Assembly (NCBI RefSeq): GCF_030409805.1 | Contig: NZ_JAUFQP010000013.1 | Coordinates: forward strand, 750,501 to 814,500 | Origin: Algibacter miyuki | Lineage (GTDB): Bacteria > Bacteroidota > Bacteroidia > Flavobacteriales > Flavobacteriaceae | Direction: 5' to 3' | DNA length: 64,000 nucleotides | Shown: positions 39,463 to 48,995 of the stretch, piece by piece | Layout: every line of letters starts with the position of its first letter | Numbering within the stretch: the stretch's first letter is position 1 | Notes under the pieces: model-generated | Told to the model about the DNA's origin: nothing | The model's database searches: none | Seen by the model: only the letters and a program-made list of their open reading frames with translations | Translations under genes and position numbers: made by a program

Positions 39463-40854
39463 ATGAAATATCTTAAAAAAAATAGTGCTTTATTTTTGGT
39501 TCTAATCACGTTACTGGGTTGTAAATCGAATAAAACCGTTGACCAGGTTAGTACTAAACCAAACATCGTTTTTATTGTGGTTGATGATTTAGGATATTCC
39601 GATATCGGATACATGCAACATAAACCTGAGATCCAAACACCCAATATTGATAAATTGGCTAAAACGGGTATGATATTTACCGATGCTTACGCGGCGTCAC
39701 CTGTATGTTCTCCAACACGTGCGAGTTTAGTTACAGGGAAATCTCCCGCTGCTTTAAAATTAACGTGCCATATTCCAGGTATGGGTATGGAGAAGTATTT
39801 AAAAAAATTAAGCAAGGGGAAAAAGTTAAAAGAAGCTCATTTTTTAAATCATTTGCCAGAAGACGAATTAACTATTGCTGAGGTATTAAAAACACAAGGT
39901 TATAGCACCGGATATATTGGAAAATGGCACTTAGGAGGCGATGGCTCTATTTATACTGAAGACGGTATTGTAGACGAAAAATTCAACCCAAATCACTTTG
40001 GTTTTGATGTTAATATTGGAGGTTGCGCTTACGGGCAACCGGCTAGTTATTTTTCACCTTATAAAAACGGAACCATGACTGATGGACCCAAAGGAGAATA
40101 TTTAACCGATAGGTTAGGGGATGAAGCCGTACGTTTTATTGAAAATAATAAGGAAAAACCATTTTTTTTGAATTTGGCAACCTATACGGTGCACACGCCT
40201 TTAGGAGCTCCAGCTGAAAATATAAAGAAATATGAAGGCAATAAATATTTTGCCATGATTGAAAAATTAGACGAAAACGTAGGCAAAGTAATGGCTACAT
40301 TAGAAAGCCTAAATTTATTAGAAAACACAATCGTTATGTTTTATTCTGATAATGGCGGTTTATGGGGAAATGCACCTTTAAAAGGTATAAAAGGAACTTT
40401 AAATGAAGGCGGTATTCGTGTACCATTAATTGTGAATTGGGCTAATAAAGTACCGGCTGGATCAACTTGTAATAAACCGGTTACGAGTGTCGATTTTTTT
40501 CCAACCATGTTAGAATTAGCTAAACTTTCTCCTGAGAATTATAAAGGTTTAGAAGGTATGAGTTTTCTGCCATTAGCACTAGGTAAAACAGAAGTTGCCG
40601 ACCGACCATTGTATTGGCATTTTCCACATCATCGTAAAGAAGGCCTTTCTATGGGCGCGGCCATCCGATATGGAAAATGGAAATATATTGTCGAATTTGA
40701 GTCAGAAAAAGAGTTTTTATATAACTTAGAAAACGACCTCGGTGAAGAAACTAATTTAATGCAACGTTTTCCTGAAAAAGGACTAGAGTTATCCCAAAAG
40801 TTGAAGCAATGGCAAAGTGATGTTTCGGCGGAAATGCCTGAGTTGAATCTATAA
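39463..40854 (+). CDS. Family S1 sulfatase, lipoprotein
   Basis: A 463-residue sulfatase with lipobox LLGCKSN. Motifs: VDDLGYSD, maturation Cys82 in VCSPTR, GKWHLGGDG, YTVHTPLG and YSDNGGLWG. It starts 3 bp after the fusion gene and is the last gene of the PUL. Its LTCHIPGMGMEKYL insertion after the maturation motif sets it apart from the other four sulfatases of the locus. Confidence 0.92.
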   Translation: MKYLKKNSALFLVLITLLGCKSNKTVDQVSTKPNIVFIVVDDLGYSDIGYMQHKPEIQTPNIDKLAKTGMIFTDAYAASPVCSPTRASLVTGKSPAALKLTCHIPGMGMEKYLKKLSKGKKLKEAHFLNHLPEDELTIAEVLKTQGYSTGYIGKWHLGGDGSIYTEDGIVDEKFNPNHFGFDVNIGGCAYGQPASYFSPYKNGTMTDGPKGEYLTDRLGDEAVRFIENNKEKPFFLNLATYTVHTPLGAPAENIKKYEGNKYFAMIEKLDENVGKVMATLESLNLLENTIVMFYSDNGGLWGNAPLKGIKGTLNEGGIRVPLIVNWANKVPAGSTCNKPVTSVDFFPTMLELAKLSPENYKGLEGMSFLPLALGKTEVADRPLYWHFPHHRKEGLSMGAAIRYGKWKYIVEFESEKEFLYNLENDLGEETNLMQRFPEKGLELSQKLKQWQSDVSAEMPELNL

Positions 40855-40916
40855 TTAAAAATTTAAACAAACGTGCTTTTTCAGAATAGTTAGAAATTAT
40901 TGCGTTATTATAAAAG

Positions 40917-40946
40917 AAAAAGCCTTCTAAATTTAGAAGGCTTTTT
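40917..40946. terminator. Bidirectional terminator at the PUL end
   Basis: A perfect palindrome: AAAAAGCCTTCTAAA followed at once by TTTAGAAGGCTTTTT. It lies between the last PUL sulfatase and the convergent short-chain dehydrogenase gene and has A and T runs on both sides, so it can stop transcription from either direction. Confidence 0.92.
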
Positions 40947-40988
40947 TAGTGTTATATTTTCAATACTATTGAAATTTAATACCATGTA

Positions 40989-41708
40989 TTATGGGTTCGT
41001 AGACCATAACGAAGCGCCTTTAAGCATGGCACGTCTTGGTAGTTTTAAACCAGCAACAATTAATTCTGCAAAATCTTCAGGTTGTAAAACACTATCCTCA
41101 GAATCTTTATTAGCAATTCCTAAATCTATAGACATGTCTGAAGCAATAGTACTTGGCGTAAGCGTACATACTCGAATATTGTTTTTACGAACTTCTTTCA
41201 TTAACGATTCCGACATACCAATAACGGCAAATTTTGATGCAGAATAAGCCGATGTTGTAGCATTTCCACTTAATCCAGCAGTAGATGATACATTGATAAT
41301 ATCGCCTTCATTCTTCTCGATTAAGTATGGTAAAACCTCTTTGGTAACATAATACATACCCATAACATTGGTTTGTATAATTTGGCTCCATTGGTTTACT
41401 TCCATATCGTTTAGGGTTCCAAAAGCAGCGATTCCAGCGTTATTTACCAAAATATCTACAGTACCTAAGGTGTCAACTAAAGTTTTGATACCTTTTTGTA
41501 CGGCCTCGTAATTACCAACATCAAAAACAGCGTAAGTGGCGTTAACTCCCAATGCTTTTAATTCTGATACGGTTGTTTTTAAAACATCTTCATTTCTGCC
41601 GGTTATCCCAACATCAATACCGTCTTTCGCAAAAGCAATGGCTGTGGCTTTTCCTAATCCGCGTCCACCACCTGTAATTATGGCTTTTTTATTATTTAAA
41701 TTTCCCAT
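40989..41708 (-). CDS. Short-chain dehydrogenase/reductase (FabG-like)
   Basis: A 239-residue classical SDR: cofactor motif TGGGRGLG at residues 12-19, NNAG near 90, catalytic Ser in NVSSTAG and YSASK near 155. The Arg next to the glycine motif and the NRNE-type segment (GRNED) after strand 2 favour NADP(H). Closest in shape to 3-oxoacyl-ACP reductase-like general SDRs. Substrate unknown. It may act on a PUL-derived sugar or be unrelated. Confidence 0.85.
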   Translation of the reverse strand: MGNLNNKKAIITGGGRGLGKATAIAFAKDGIDVGITGRNEDVLKTTVSELKALGVNATYAVFDVGNYEAVQKGIKTLVDTLGTVDILVNNAGIAAFGTLNDMEVNQWSQIIQTNVMGMYYVTKEVLPYLIEKNEGDIINVSSTAGLSGNATTSAYSASKFAVIGMSESLMKEVRKNNIRVCTLTPSTIASDMSIDLGIANKDSEDSVLQPEDFAELIVAGLKLPRRAMLKGASLWSTNP

Positions 41709-41839
41709 GAATTTTATTTTTTGAGTTACTGTTTGAATATTTTAATTTGAAACTTTGAATAGTCAAAAGTAAAAAATGTTACGTTGTCGACCGTATTATT
41801 TTGCTGTCATTTTAATGAAATTTTTAACAACAAGTAAAT

Positions 41840-42487
41840 TTATTTAGCTGCTAACAACTCTGTAAGTACTTGTTTAAACACATCAACAGGTTGTGCGCCT
41901 GTAACGGCATCTTTTCTGTTGAAAATAATAGTGGGTACCGAACTCACACCTAATTGTTGCCAATAGGCTTCTTTAGATTTTACTTCATAACGTGCATCAT
42001 CGTCATCTAACTTAGCTAAAGCCTCGTCGGCATTCAAGCCTACATCTAATAAAGCTTGTTTTAAAACAGCACGGTCTGATACATCTTTACGTTCACTAAA
42101 AAAGCTTGCCGTTAAGCGCATTTTTAATTCCGTTTGCTTGTTGAATGCCTTGGCATATTCTAATAATACATGAGCTTCAAGCGTGTTTACCATGCGCATA
42201 TCGTCAAAATAATCAAAGGTAAAACCAAGTTCTTCACCGGCTTCGGCCATGTTTTCTTGAGATGCTTTTTGCTGTTCTAACGTAGAACCATATTTTTCAG
42301 CAATATGCTCCTGCACGTTTTGTCCTTCGATTGGCATTTGCGGATTCAATTCAAAAGGTTGCCATTCAATTTCAATTTGATCTTCAACACCAAGTTCTAA
42401 AATGGCTTTTTCTAATCGTTTGTATCCAATGGTACACCATGGGCACACAACATCGGAAACGATATCTATTTTTAATTTGTCTTTCAT
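41840..42487 (-). CDS. DsbA-family oxidoreductase (FrnE-like)
   Basis: A 215-residue cytoplasmic protein with thioredoxin-fold active site Cys15-Pro-Trp-Cys18 (VVCPWCTIG) and the cis-Pro loop SSVPTIIFN near residue 180. The absence of a signal peptide and the long helical insert match FrnE-type dithiol oxidoreductases. FrnE members are linked to oxidative-stress tolerance in some bacteria. It reads in the same direction as the AhpD-like gene upstream, but a terminator lies between them. Confidence 0.85.
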   Translation of the reverse strand: MKDKLKIDIVSDVVCPWCTIGYKRLEKAILELGVEDQIEIEWQPFELNPQMPIEGQNVQEHIAEKYGSTLEQQKASQENMAEAGEELGFTFDYFDDMRMVNTLEAHVLLEYAKAFNKQTELKMRLTASFFSERKDVSDRAVLKQALLDVGLNADEALAKLDDDDARYEVKSKEAYWQQLGVSSVPTIIFNRKDAVTGAQPVDVFKQVLTELLAAK

Positions 42488-42670
42488 TTTTTATTCGTTT
42501 TAGGTTTATTATTACCTATGGTTTTTATGTTTTAAAGCGGATGGATAGTTTTCAAAGGAAAAGCGTTTCATCTACATTACAATAGTCGGAAAATTGAAGC
42601 ATATCATACAAAAAAGTACTTTAAAATCATCTGATATTGTAAAAGCGTATTCTTGGTTAGACTTTTCAAA

Positions 42671-42700
42671 ATTATGAATATCAAGATGTAAATTCATAAT
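42671..42700. promoter_or_regulatory. 9-bp inverted repeat upstream of the DsbA-like gene
   Basis: ATTATGAAT (42671-42679) and ATTCATAAT (42692-42700) are exact reverse complements 12 bp apart, about 185 bp upstream of the DsbA-like start codon in the 291-bp gap 42488-42778. It may be an operator or a by-product of AT-rich DNA. Confidence 0.3.
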
Positions 42701-42713
42701 GAAATATATTAAA

Positions 42714-42743
42714 AAAACCTCCCACAAATAGGTGGAAGGTTTT
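42714..42743 (-). terminator. Terminator of the tetR / AhpD-like unit
   Basis: Read on the minus strand, AAAACCTTCCAC pairs with GTGGGAGGTTTT (one mismatch) and ends in a T run. It sits about 35 bp beyond the stop codon of the AhpD-like gene. Confidence 0.8.
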
Positions 42744-42778
42744 AGCTACTAATAATATAGTCTTAGGGAACTATATAT

Positions 42779-43327
42779 CTATTTCTTCCAAGCAAAAGCT
42801 TGAAAAGGTTCATCTACAGGTGTATTTGCAATGTGGTTAGTGTAATTACTAATTACTTTTTGCGATAGGCCTAAAATAATTTCTAGTACTTGTCTTTCTT
42901 CATATCCAGCAGCGTAAAAAGCATTTAAATCTTCTGAAGTAACATGGCCACGGTTGCGAACAATAGTTAACGTCATGGTACGTAAAGCTTCTAGTTTAGA
43001 ATCTTCAAGCGGAGTTTCGTTTCGTAATGCTTCTGTGATAGCGTCGTCTACTTTCATCATTTTTGCAATGCCTGTATGCGCAGGAACACAGTAATGACAG
43101 GCGTGCTCTACGTTTATGGTTTGCCACACTACAGTTAATTCGTTCTCATTAAAAGAAGAGTTAACAAATAATTCGTGTAATGTTTGGTAAGCATCTAGAA
43201 TTCCTGGAGCTCCAGCTAATACACCGTGTAAACCAGGAATCATACCATAAGCCTTTTGAGATTTTTCTAAAAGTGGTTTACTTTCTGCTGGTGCTGTTTC
43301 TGTGTTGTGAATTTTTAAAGTTGTCAT
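42779..43327 (-). CDS. Carboxymuconolactone decarboxylase / AhpD-like protein
   Basis: A 182-residue protein with the AhpD-type redox motif Cys77-x2-Cys80-x3-His84 (CHYCVPAH). Members act as peroxidase partners or alkylhydroperoxidase-like enzymes. Helical pattern and length fit the peroxidase-related CMD family. It lies downstream of tetR on the same strand, with a TetR-type palindrome 35 bp before its start, so it is the likely target of that regulator. Confidence 0.85.
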   Translation of the reverse strand: MTTLKIHNTETAPAESKPLLEKSQKAYGMIPGLHGVLAGAPGILDAYQTLHELFVNSSFNENELTVVWQTINVEHACHYCVPAHTGIAKMMKVDDAITEALRNETPLEDSKLEALRTMTLTIVRNRGHVTSEDLNAFYAAGYEERQVLEIILGLSQKVISNYTNHIANTPVDEPFQAFAWKK

Positions 43328-43361
43328 AATTTTATTTTTTAAATATTTAATATTATTAAAA

Positions 43362-43385
43362 ATAACTAAACAATCGGTTAGTTAT
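43362..43385. promoter_or_regulatory. TetR-type operator upstream of the AhpD-like gene
   Basis: ATAACTAA (43362-43369) and TTAGTTAT (43378-43385) are exact inverted arms around CAATCGG-type core sequence. The right half GGTTAGT is shared with the palindrome in front of tetR at 43986. Location is the 73-bp gap between tetR and the AhpD-like gene. Confidence 0.65.
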
Positions 43386-43400
43386 TTGGTAAAAAAAGAG

Positions 43401-43964
43401 TTATAGATTTTTAAATGTCATATCTATATAATCTTCAATTTCAGATTTAGTATTTACTCGTGCTGCTGCTGCCAATCCATGTTTGGCTAATAATAAATAA
43501 TTAGCATGTTTAAGGATGGTGGCATCATCTTTTAAACTATTTATTTTTAATTTTTCGATAAAAATGGCTTTAATATTATCCATAAATTCGACCATTTGGT
43601 CATTTATAATATCATCTTTATTATCTGAAAACTCGTTATAAGTACTGGTTAACAAACAGCCTTTTTGGTTTTCATCTATATAACCAATAGCGACAGAATC
43701 ATGGAAAAAAGCTTTAATATCGTCTACCCCTCGAGTACCGTTTTTTAAAGTTTCAAAAATGGTATTAAGTTTCTGTTTATATGTTTTTAAACTTTCAAGG
43801 AACAAGCCGTGTTTACTTCCAAAACTAGAGTAAATAGAAAATTTATTAATACCCATTTCCTTTTCTAGCATTTGCATAGAAGTGGTTTCGTAGCCATTAC
43901 GCCAGAACAAGTGCATCGCTTTCTCTACGACTTCCGATTCTATATATTGTTTTTTTCTGGCCAT
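43401..43964 (-). CDS. TetR/AcrR-family transcriptional repressor
   Basis: A 187-residue regulator with an N-terminal helix-turn-helix (residues about 8-55; AMHLFWRNGYETTSMQML, then INKFSIYSSFGSKHGLF) and a C-terminal ligand domain. It probably represses itself and the downstream AhpD-like gene through two matching palindromes (43986-44003 and 43362-43385). The inducer is unknown; given the target, an oxidant or electrophile is plausible. Confidence 0.92.
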   Translation of the reverse strand: MARKKQYIESEVVEKAMHLFWRNGYETTSMQMLEKEMGINKFSIYSSFGSKHGLFLESLKTYKQKLNTIFETLKNGTRGVDDIKAFFHDSVAIGYIDENQKGCLLTSTYNEFSDNKDDIINDQMVEFMDNIKAIFIEKLKINSLKDDATILKHANYLLLAKHGLAAAARVNTKSEIEDYIDMTFKNL

Positions 43965-43985
43965 TGTTTCTAATTACTCTGCAAA

Positions 43986-44003
43986 ACTAACCGATTGGTT
44001 AGT
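43986..44003. promoter_or_regulatory. TetR-type operator upstream of tetR
   Basis: ACTAACCGATTGGTTAGT has perfect 7-bp arms (ACTAACC / GGTTAGT) around GATT. It lies 22 bp upstream of the tetR start codon, where an autorepressor would block the promoter. The same core recurs before the AhpD-like gene. Confidence 0.75.
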
Positions 44004-44128
44004 AATAAAAAAATATTTAACAGTTTATTATGTTTCATAAATTATTTTTATAATGAAAAATAAGGGGCAAGTGTAGTGTTTAATTGAGTTTGTGACGGTT
44101 TAAAAAGTTTATTCTGAAATAGATTTGT

Positions 44129-47100
44129 TTACAGTATATTTAACTTTTTAGTGTAATCTAGTGGTGTGCAATGGTACATGTCTTTAAAACATTTCGAAAA
44201 ATACGACGGCGAATTGAATCCCACATTATAGGCAATTTCTGCAACGGTATAAGCGTTTGGATGCTTGTCTAAAATGGCTTTTGATAGTTTTAAGCGTTCT
44301 ATTCTAATAAATTCTGTTGTGGATAAATTGGTTAATGCCTTCATTTTTCGATGCAATTGCATTCTACTCATTAACATTTTTTCGCTTAAAAGATGGGCGT
44401 TAAAATCTGGTTTGGTTAAATGTTTATCTAATGTTTCTTTTAACGAATTGAAAAAATGTTCATCAGTAGAGGTGGTAATAAGGTGTTTTATTTCTAGAGA
44501 TTCGGTGTATTTTTTTTGTAGTTGAAGCCTCAGTTCTATTAATTTTCGGACTCTTATTTTTAGTTTTTCACTATTGAAAGGTTTTAGAATATAATCATCT
44601 GCCCCCATTTCTAAACCTTCTATTTCATTCTTATTGCCACCTTTTGCAGTAAGTAATATTAAAGGAATATGATTGGTGCGTGCATCTGTTTTTAAGGTGT
44701 TACAAAGTTGAATGCCATCGAGTACAGGCATCATAACATCACTTATAATAATATCGGGAATGAGTTTAATGGCTTTTTTAATCCCTATTTCTCCGTTAAT
44801 GGCTTCTTTGATAATATAATCTTTTTCGAAAATCGATTTGATGTATTGTCGTATGTCATCTTCATCTTCAATAATAAGAAGAATGGGCTTTGTTGTCGTT
44901 TGTTTTTTTTCAGGAAGTATAATTTCCGCAGGTTTTATTATCGGTTTTGTTAAGGGTTTAGTGTCTTTTATTTCCGAAGTATTGAAGAAGGAACGCTCGA
45001 TAGGTAGGGTTACGGTAAACTGAATATCGTCTGTATTCATGGTGTGCGCCACAATGTTCCCGTGCGACAGAATACACAATTCTTTAACTAATGACAGTCC
45101 AATACCCACACCGTCGGATGTTTTATTGTCTTGATAATATCGTTCGAACAGTTTTCTAATTTTATAGTCGGTTAGGGTATTGCCATTATTGATAACCGTC
45201 AGAATTAATTGCCCACTTTGAAGGTTGGTTTCAAAATGAATTTCTCCTTGTTCTGGTGTGTATTTTATGGCATTAGCGAGCAGGTTTGTTACTATTTTTT
45301 CAATCACATCGGCATCAAACCAAGCATCCTCTATAGGTTGAAGTTGATATGAATAATTAATGTTTTTCTCTTTAGCTTTAAATTTAAAAGCATAAACCAA
45401 CTGTTTTAATAAGAGGTTTAAATTTCCGTTGGTTACTGAAAGGTTTAAGTTTCCCGATTCTAATTTTGATAAATCGAGAAGTTGATTTACTAAGTTTAAT
45501 AGCCTATCAGAATTTCTCTGTACCATTTTAAGTTCCTTTTTGGCTTGTTCCGGCAAGTCGGGATTATTTAGTTGGTTTTCAATAGGCCCTGTAATTAAGG
45601 TTAACGGTGTTCGGAATTCGTGCGATAAATTGGTGTATAATTTGGTTTTAAAATGGTTTAATTTTTTTAAGCGGTTGGTTTCTTGATGTTCAAATTGAAG
45701 CTGCATTTTCAAGTGCCAACGCCATTTTAAATAAGCATAAATACCATAGCTGATTAATAAAAATAACAACACATAACAGAGTTTTGCAACTGTGCTAAAA
45801 TACCAAGGTTGATTTATTGTGAAGGTAAAGGTTGCAGGCGTTTTATTCCAAATGCCATCGTAACTACAAGATATTACTTTAAAAGTGTAGGTGTTTGGCG
45901 GTAAATTGGTGTAATGCGCCATATTGTTGTTGCCAGAGGAAATCCAATCGGCATCATGGTTTACGAGTTGGTATTCGTATAAATTACGTTCGGGCTGTGA
46001 AAAATGAAGACTCGAAAAAGTGAACGTTACCGTGTTTTGGTCGTGTTTTAAGGTGGTATTCTGTTTTAATGGTTGTGCTTTTAAAAAGACATCAAAATTG
46101 GTAATTATTGTTTTTGGTTTGGTGGTATTGTAGGTTAATTTACTGGGGTGAAACCAATTTATACCTTCCAGACCGCCAAAATATAAAAAGCCTTTGGTAT
46201 CTTTAAAAGCCGCACCAGTGTTAAATTCTTTTCCTTGTAAGCCATCGTAAATACTAAAGTTTTCAAAATGCTCCTCTTGGGTATTCAAACTTAATTTGCT
46301 TAAGCCGTTGTTTGTACTTAACCAAAGTTGTTCTTGCAGGTGTGGTAAAATGCTGTAAACCACATCATTTGGAAGTCCGTTTTTAATAGTAAAAGTTTTT
46401 ACGGTGTTTTGGGTAATGTTATATTTTTTTAATCCATCGCCGTTGGTGCCAATCCATAGCGTGTTTTTTGAGACGTAGAGGCTCTTTATTTTGGAATTTA
46501 GTTTTTTTACTTTAGTAATTTTATCTGTGTTTTTATTCAATTTAAAAACGCCATCATCTCCGGTTCCTATCCAAAGGTGATTTTGGTCTTCGGCTAGAGT
46601 TCTAATGTTATTTGTTTTTAGGTTCGAGTTTTCTGTGTTAAATATCTTTAAAATACCGATGGTTTTATCAAAAAGTAATAAGCCATGAGCTTCAGTGCAA
46701 AGCCACATTTGGTTGATTCCTGCATTTGCGATATGCCAAATGGTGTAGGTTGCCAATTCTGGATAAAATTGAATGTCGCCAGAAGATTCTAAAATATTAA
46801 GACCGTAACCTTGATGACCAATCCATAAATCATCAGCGTTAAAATTTAAGCTTATAACGCGATCACTGGCTAAAGCGGCATTTTTTACGGTATAACTTTT
46901 ATATTTTTTTGAAATTACATTATAGCGGGTTAGTCCTTTACCGGAAGTGCCAATCCAGATATTATTTTTTGTATCAGTAGTGATACTGCGCACCATATCA
47001 ACATTTATGGATTTGGGTACTTGGTTATTGGTTAGTATATTGAATTTAATTAGATGTTCGTCATAATAACTAACACCTGTGCCATCGGATCCAAACCAAA

Positions 47101-48079
47101 TAATACCTGACGCATCTTCGTAAATAGAGAGTATGTCATTATAATGAATGGCAAAAGGGTTGTTTTTATTTGCCATAAAATTGGTAACGTTTTTCAGAGT
47201 ATCTTCTATTAAAAATACGCCATGGCCGTAGGTTGCCAACCAAAGTCTGTTTTTAGAATCTACCAGTATATCTTCAATGTTGATGTTTTTTGGGAGGTTC
47301 GGATGGTTATATCGACTAAAATTGTTGTCATTTTTCTTCTTAAAATATAATCCATCACCATAAGAACCTAGCCAGATAATTCCATTTTTATCCTGGTCTA
47401 AGGTGCTGAAATTTATTAAACTATCGTTTTTAATTATTTTGAAACTGTTATCTTCTGAAATTTGAAAAACAGCTCCCGAAGTGGCAACAAGTAGGGTGTT
47501 GTCTACTTCTAAATAATCGTAAACGGTTTTAAATTTATGTTTATTTTTAAAAATAGAGATGGTATCTTTTGTTTCGGCATTTATTTTTAAAAGTCCATTA
47601 TTATAACGTCCTATATAAAAGTTTAGAGCGTTATCTTGAAAAATGGAATTTACATGGGAAGGCATGTTGATGCTGCTAAAATCATCGGTTTCTGGATGAT
47701 AACGCTCTAATTTTCCAGAGTGCGAAATGATCCAAAGGCGGTTTTGTTTATCGATGTAAATTTTACCAAGTTTACTAAAAGTAGCTCTCGTAATATCTTC
47801 AAATTGCTTGTTGTAATGGGTAAAGTTTCTTCCATCGTATTTATTTAGACCATCTTGCGTGGCTAACCATAAATAGCCAATACTATCTTGTGCAATACTA
47901 ATAACGCTGTTTTGGGACAGACCATCATGAATAGTTAATGTTTTAAATGCAAATTGTTTGGTTTCGGAAATAGAATCTTTTTCAACATTAAAAACCTGTT
48001 GAGCATGAGTTAAAATTACGCAAAAAAAGACTATAGATATTAAATATATCGACTTGTTTTGAGGGGAACAAATGGTCAT
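44129..48079 (-). CDS. Second hybrid two-component system regulator (HTCS)
   Basis: A 1316-residue sensor/regulator with the same plan as the one at 2732: signal peptide (ending LTHAQ), propeller repeats over about 30-660 (IWLGSYGDGL, LWIGTNGDGL), Y_Y_Y domain, membrane helix near 765, histidine kinase with His820 in NLSHEFRTP, ATPase (GVGIGLSLV), receiver with Asp1114 (ISDVMMP), and AraC-type helix-turn-helix at the C-terminus. It starts 53 bp after the GDG-repeat gene and reads the same way, so it may belong to that operon rather than to the large PUL. Its target genes are not evident. Confidence 0.92.
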   Translation of the reverse strand: MTICSPQNKSIYLISIVFFCVILTHAQQVFNVEKDSISETKQFAFKTLTIHDGLSQNSVISIAQDSIGYLWLATQDGLNKYDGRNFTHYNKQFEDITRATFSKLGKIYIDKQNRLWIISHSGKLERYHPETDDFSSINMPSHVNSIFQDNALNFYIGRYNNGLLKINAETKDTISIFKNKHKFKTVYDYLEVDNTLLVATSGAVFQISEDNSFKIIKNDSLINFSTLDQDKNGIIWLGSYGDGLYFKKKNDNNFSRYNHPNLPKNINIEDILVDSKNRLWLATYGHGVFLIEDTLKNVTNFMANKNNPFAIHYNDILSIYEDASGIIWFGSDGTGVSYYDEHLIKFNILTNNQVPKSINVDMVRSITTDTKNNIWIGTSGKGLTRYNVISKKYKSYTVKNAALASDRVISLNFNADDLWIGHQGYGLNILESSGDIQFYPELATYTIWHIANAGINQMWLCTEAHGLLLFDKTIGILKIFNTENSNLKTNNIRTLAEDQNHLWIGTGDDGVFKLNKNTDKITKVKKLNSKIKSLYVSKNTLWIGTNGDGLKKYNITQNTVKTFTIKNGLPNDVVYSILPHLQEQLWLSTNNGLSKLSLNTQEEHFENFSIYDGLQGKEFNTGAAFKDTKGFLYFGGLEGINWFHPSKLTYNTTKPKTIITNFDVFLKAQPLKQNTTLKHDQNTVTFTFSSLHFSQPERNLYEYQLVNHDADWISSGNNNMAHYTNLPPNTYTFKVISCSYDGIWNKTPATFTFTINQPWYFSTVAKLCYVLLFLLISYGIYAYLKWRWHLKMQLQFEHQETNRLKKLNHFKTKLYTNLSHEFRTPLTLITGPIENQLNNPDLPEQAKKELKMVQRNSDRLLNLVNQLLDLSKLESGNLNLSVTNGNLNLLLKQLVYAFKFKAKEKNINYSYQLQPIEDAWFDADVIEKIVTNLLANAIKYTPEQGEIHFETNLQSGQLILTVINNGNTLTDYKIRKLFERYYQDNKTSDGVGIGLSLVKELCILSHGNIVAHTMNTDDIQFTVTLPIERSFFNTSEIKDTKPLTKPIIKPAEIILPEKKQTTTKPILLIIEDEDDIRQYIKSIFEKDYIIKEAINGEIGIKKAIKLIPDIIISDVMMPVLDGIQLCNTLKTDARTNHIPLILLTAKGGNKNEIEGLEMGADDYILKPFNSEKLKIRVRKLIELRLQLQKKYTESLEIKHLITTSTDEHFFNSLKETLDKHLTKPDFNAHLLSEKMLMSRMQLHRKMKALTNLSTTEFIRIERLKLSKAILDKHPNAYTVAEIAYNVGFNSPSYFSKCFKDMYHCTPLDYTKKLNIL

Positions 48080-48132
48080 AATTTCGGATTAACTAATGTT
48101 TTATTTGAAACTATGACTAAGTTATGAATTTT

Positions 48133-48984
48133 TCATCTTTTTATGATTAATTTCTTGGTTATCTTATTGTTAACCGAAATTATATTTAATAAATAAACAC
48201 CTTCGGAAAGGGAACTCACATTCAATGTATTATTTTTTGATAGCTTGATATTTATGTTTTTTCCGGTAACATCATATAGCTGAATGTTTGAAATTTCAGT
48301 ATTATTTTCTGCTTTTAAATGCACCAAATCGCTAGCTGGGTTAGGGTAGAGTAGCACTTCCAGTTTTACTAATTCTTCCACCAAACCTAAAGAAATAAAG
48401 GTAGTTGTTATGTCTTCAACTGAAAAACCATCGCCATGGCCACCATTATAAAGTGCTGTTAGTAATCCTGATAATAAACTGTTGGCGCTTAATTTACTGG
48501 TTGCTCCATCGCCACTTCCTCCTTTAAAAATATCGAGTATAAACCCTGTTACAAAAACGTTGTTTAACCCGTTTTCTGTTGCACCATCGCCTATGTTGCC
48601 TTGGTATAGCATGCTTAACAACTCACCCCTAATTAAAGATTGTGCATGGTTTTCGGCGTGACCGTCTCCAATACTTCCAAAATACAAACTTTTTATGTTG
48701 CTTCCAGACAGGGTTACCGAAGCATTGTTTTTCGAAAACCCATCCCCCGAACTACCACGATATATATTAAAATTGGAGTTGGTAAGTAAAACTTGGTTTT
48801 GTGCCACATCAAACCCATCGCCCATATTACCTTGGTAAAGTACCGACACCGAAGCAACTTCTCCCGATAAGCGACTTCCAATACGTGTAGATGAATCGCT
48901 ACCGTCGTGTTGTCCGCCGCCAAACTGTGCGCTCGCCATAAGGCTTGATAGAAATACACCTATAAAATATAATTTATTTGTCAT
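48133..48984 (-). CDS. GDG-repeat protein with T9SS type A sorting domain
   Basis: A 283-residue secreted protein. After the signal peptide (ending ASAQ) there are about six 25-26-residue repeats (residues about 50-205) with the pattern Y-x-G-x-x-GDG, for example YQGNMGDGF, YRGSSGDGF, YFGSIGDGH, YNGGHGDGF. The last 75 residues form a T9SS sorting domain (YPNPASDLVHL, GVYLLNI). Exported to the cell surface by type IX secretion. The Gly-Asp-Gly turns could bind calcium, but this is inference. It sits 11 bp after the SUMF1-like gene. Confidence 0.8.
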   Translation of the reverse strand: MTNKLYFIGVFLSSLMASAQFGGGQHDGSDSSTRIGSRLSGEVASVSVLYQGNMGDGFDVAQNQVLLTNSNFNIYRGSSGDGFSKNNASVTLSGSNIKSLYFGSIGDGHAENHAQSLIRGELLSMLYQGNIGDGATENGLNNVFVTGFILDIFKGGSGDGATSKLSANSLLSGLLTALYNGGHGDGFSVEDITTTFISLGLVEELVKLEVLLYPNPASDLVHLKAENNTEISNIQLYDVTGKNINIKLSKNNTLNVSSLSEGVYLLNIISVNNKITKKLIIKR

Positions 48985-48995
48985 GGCTTCTGGGT

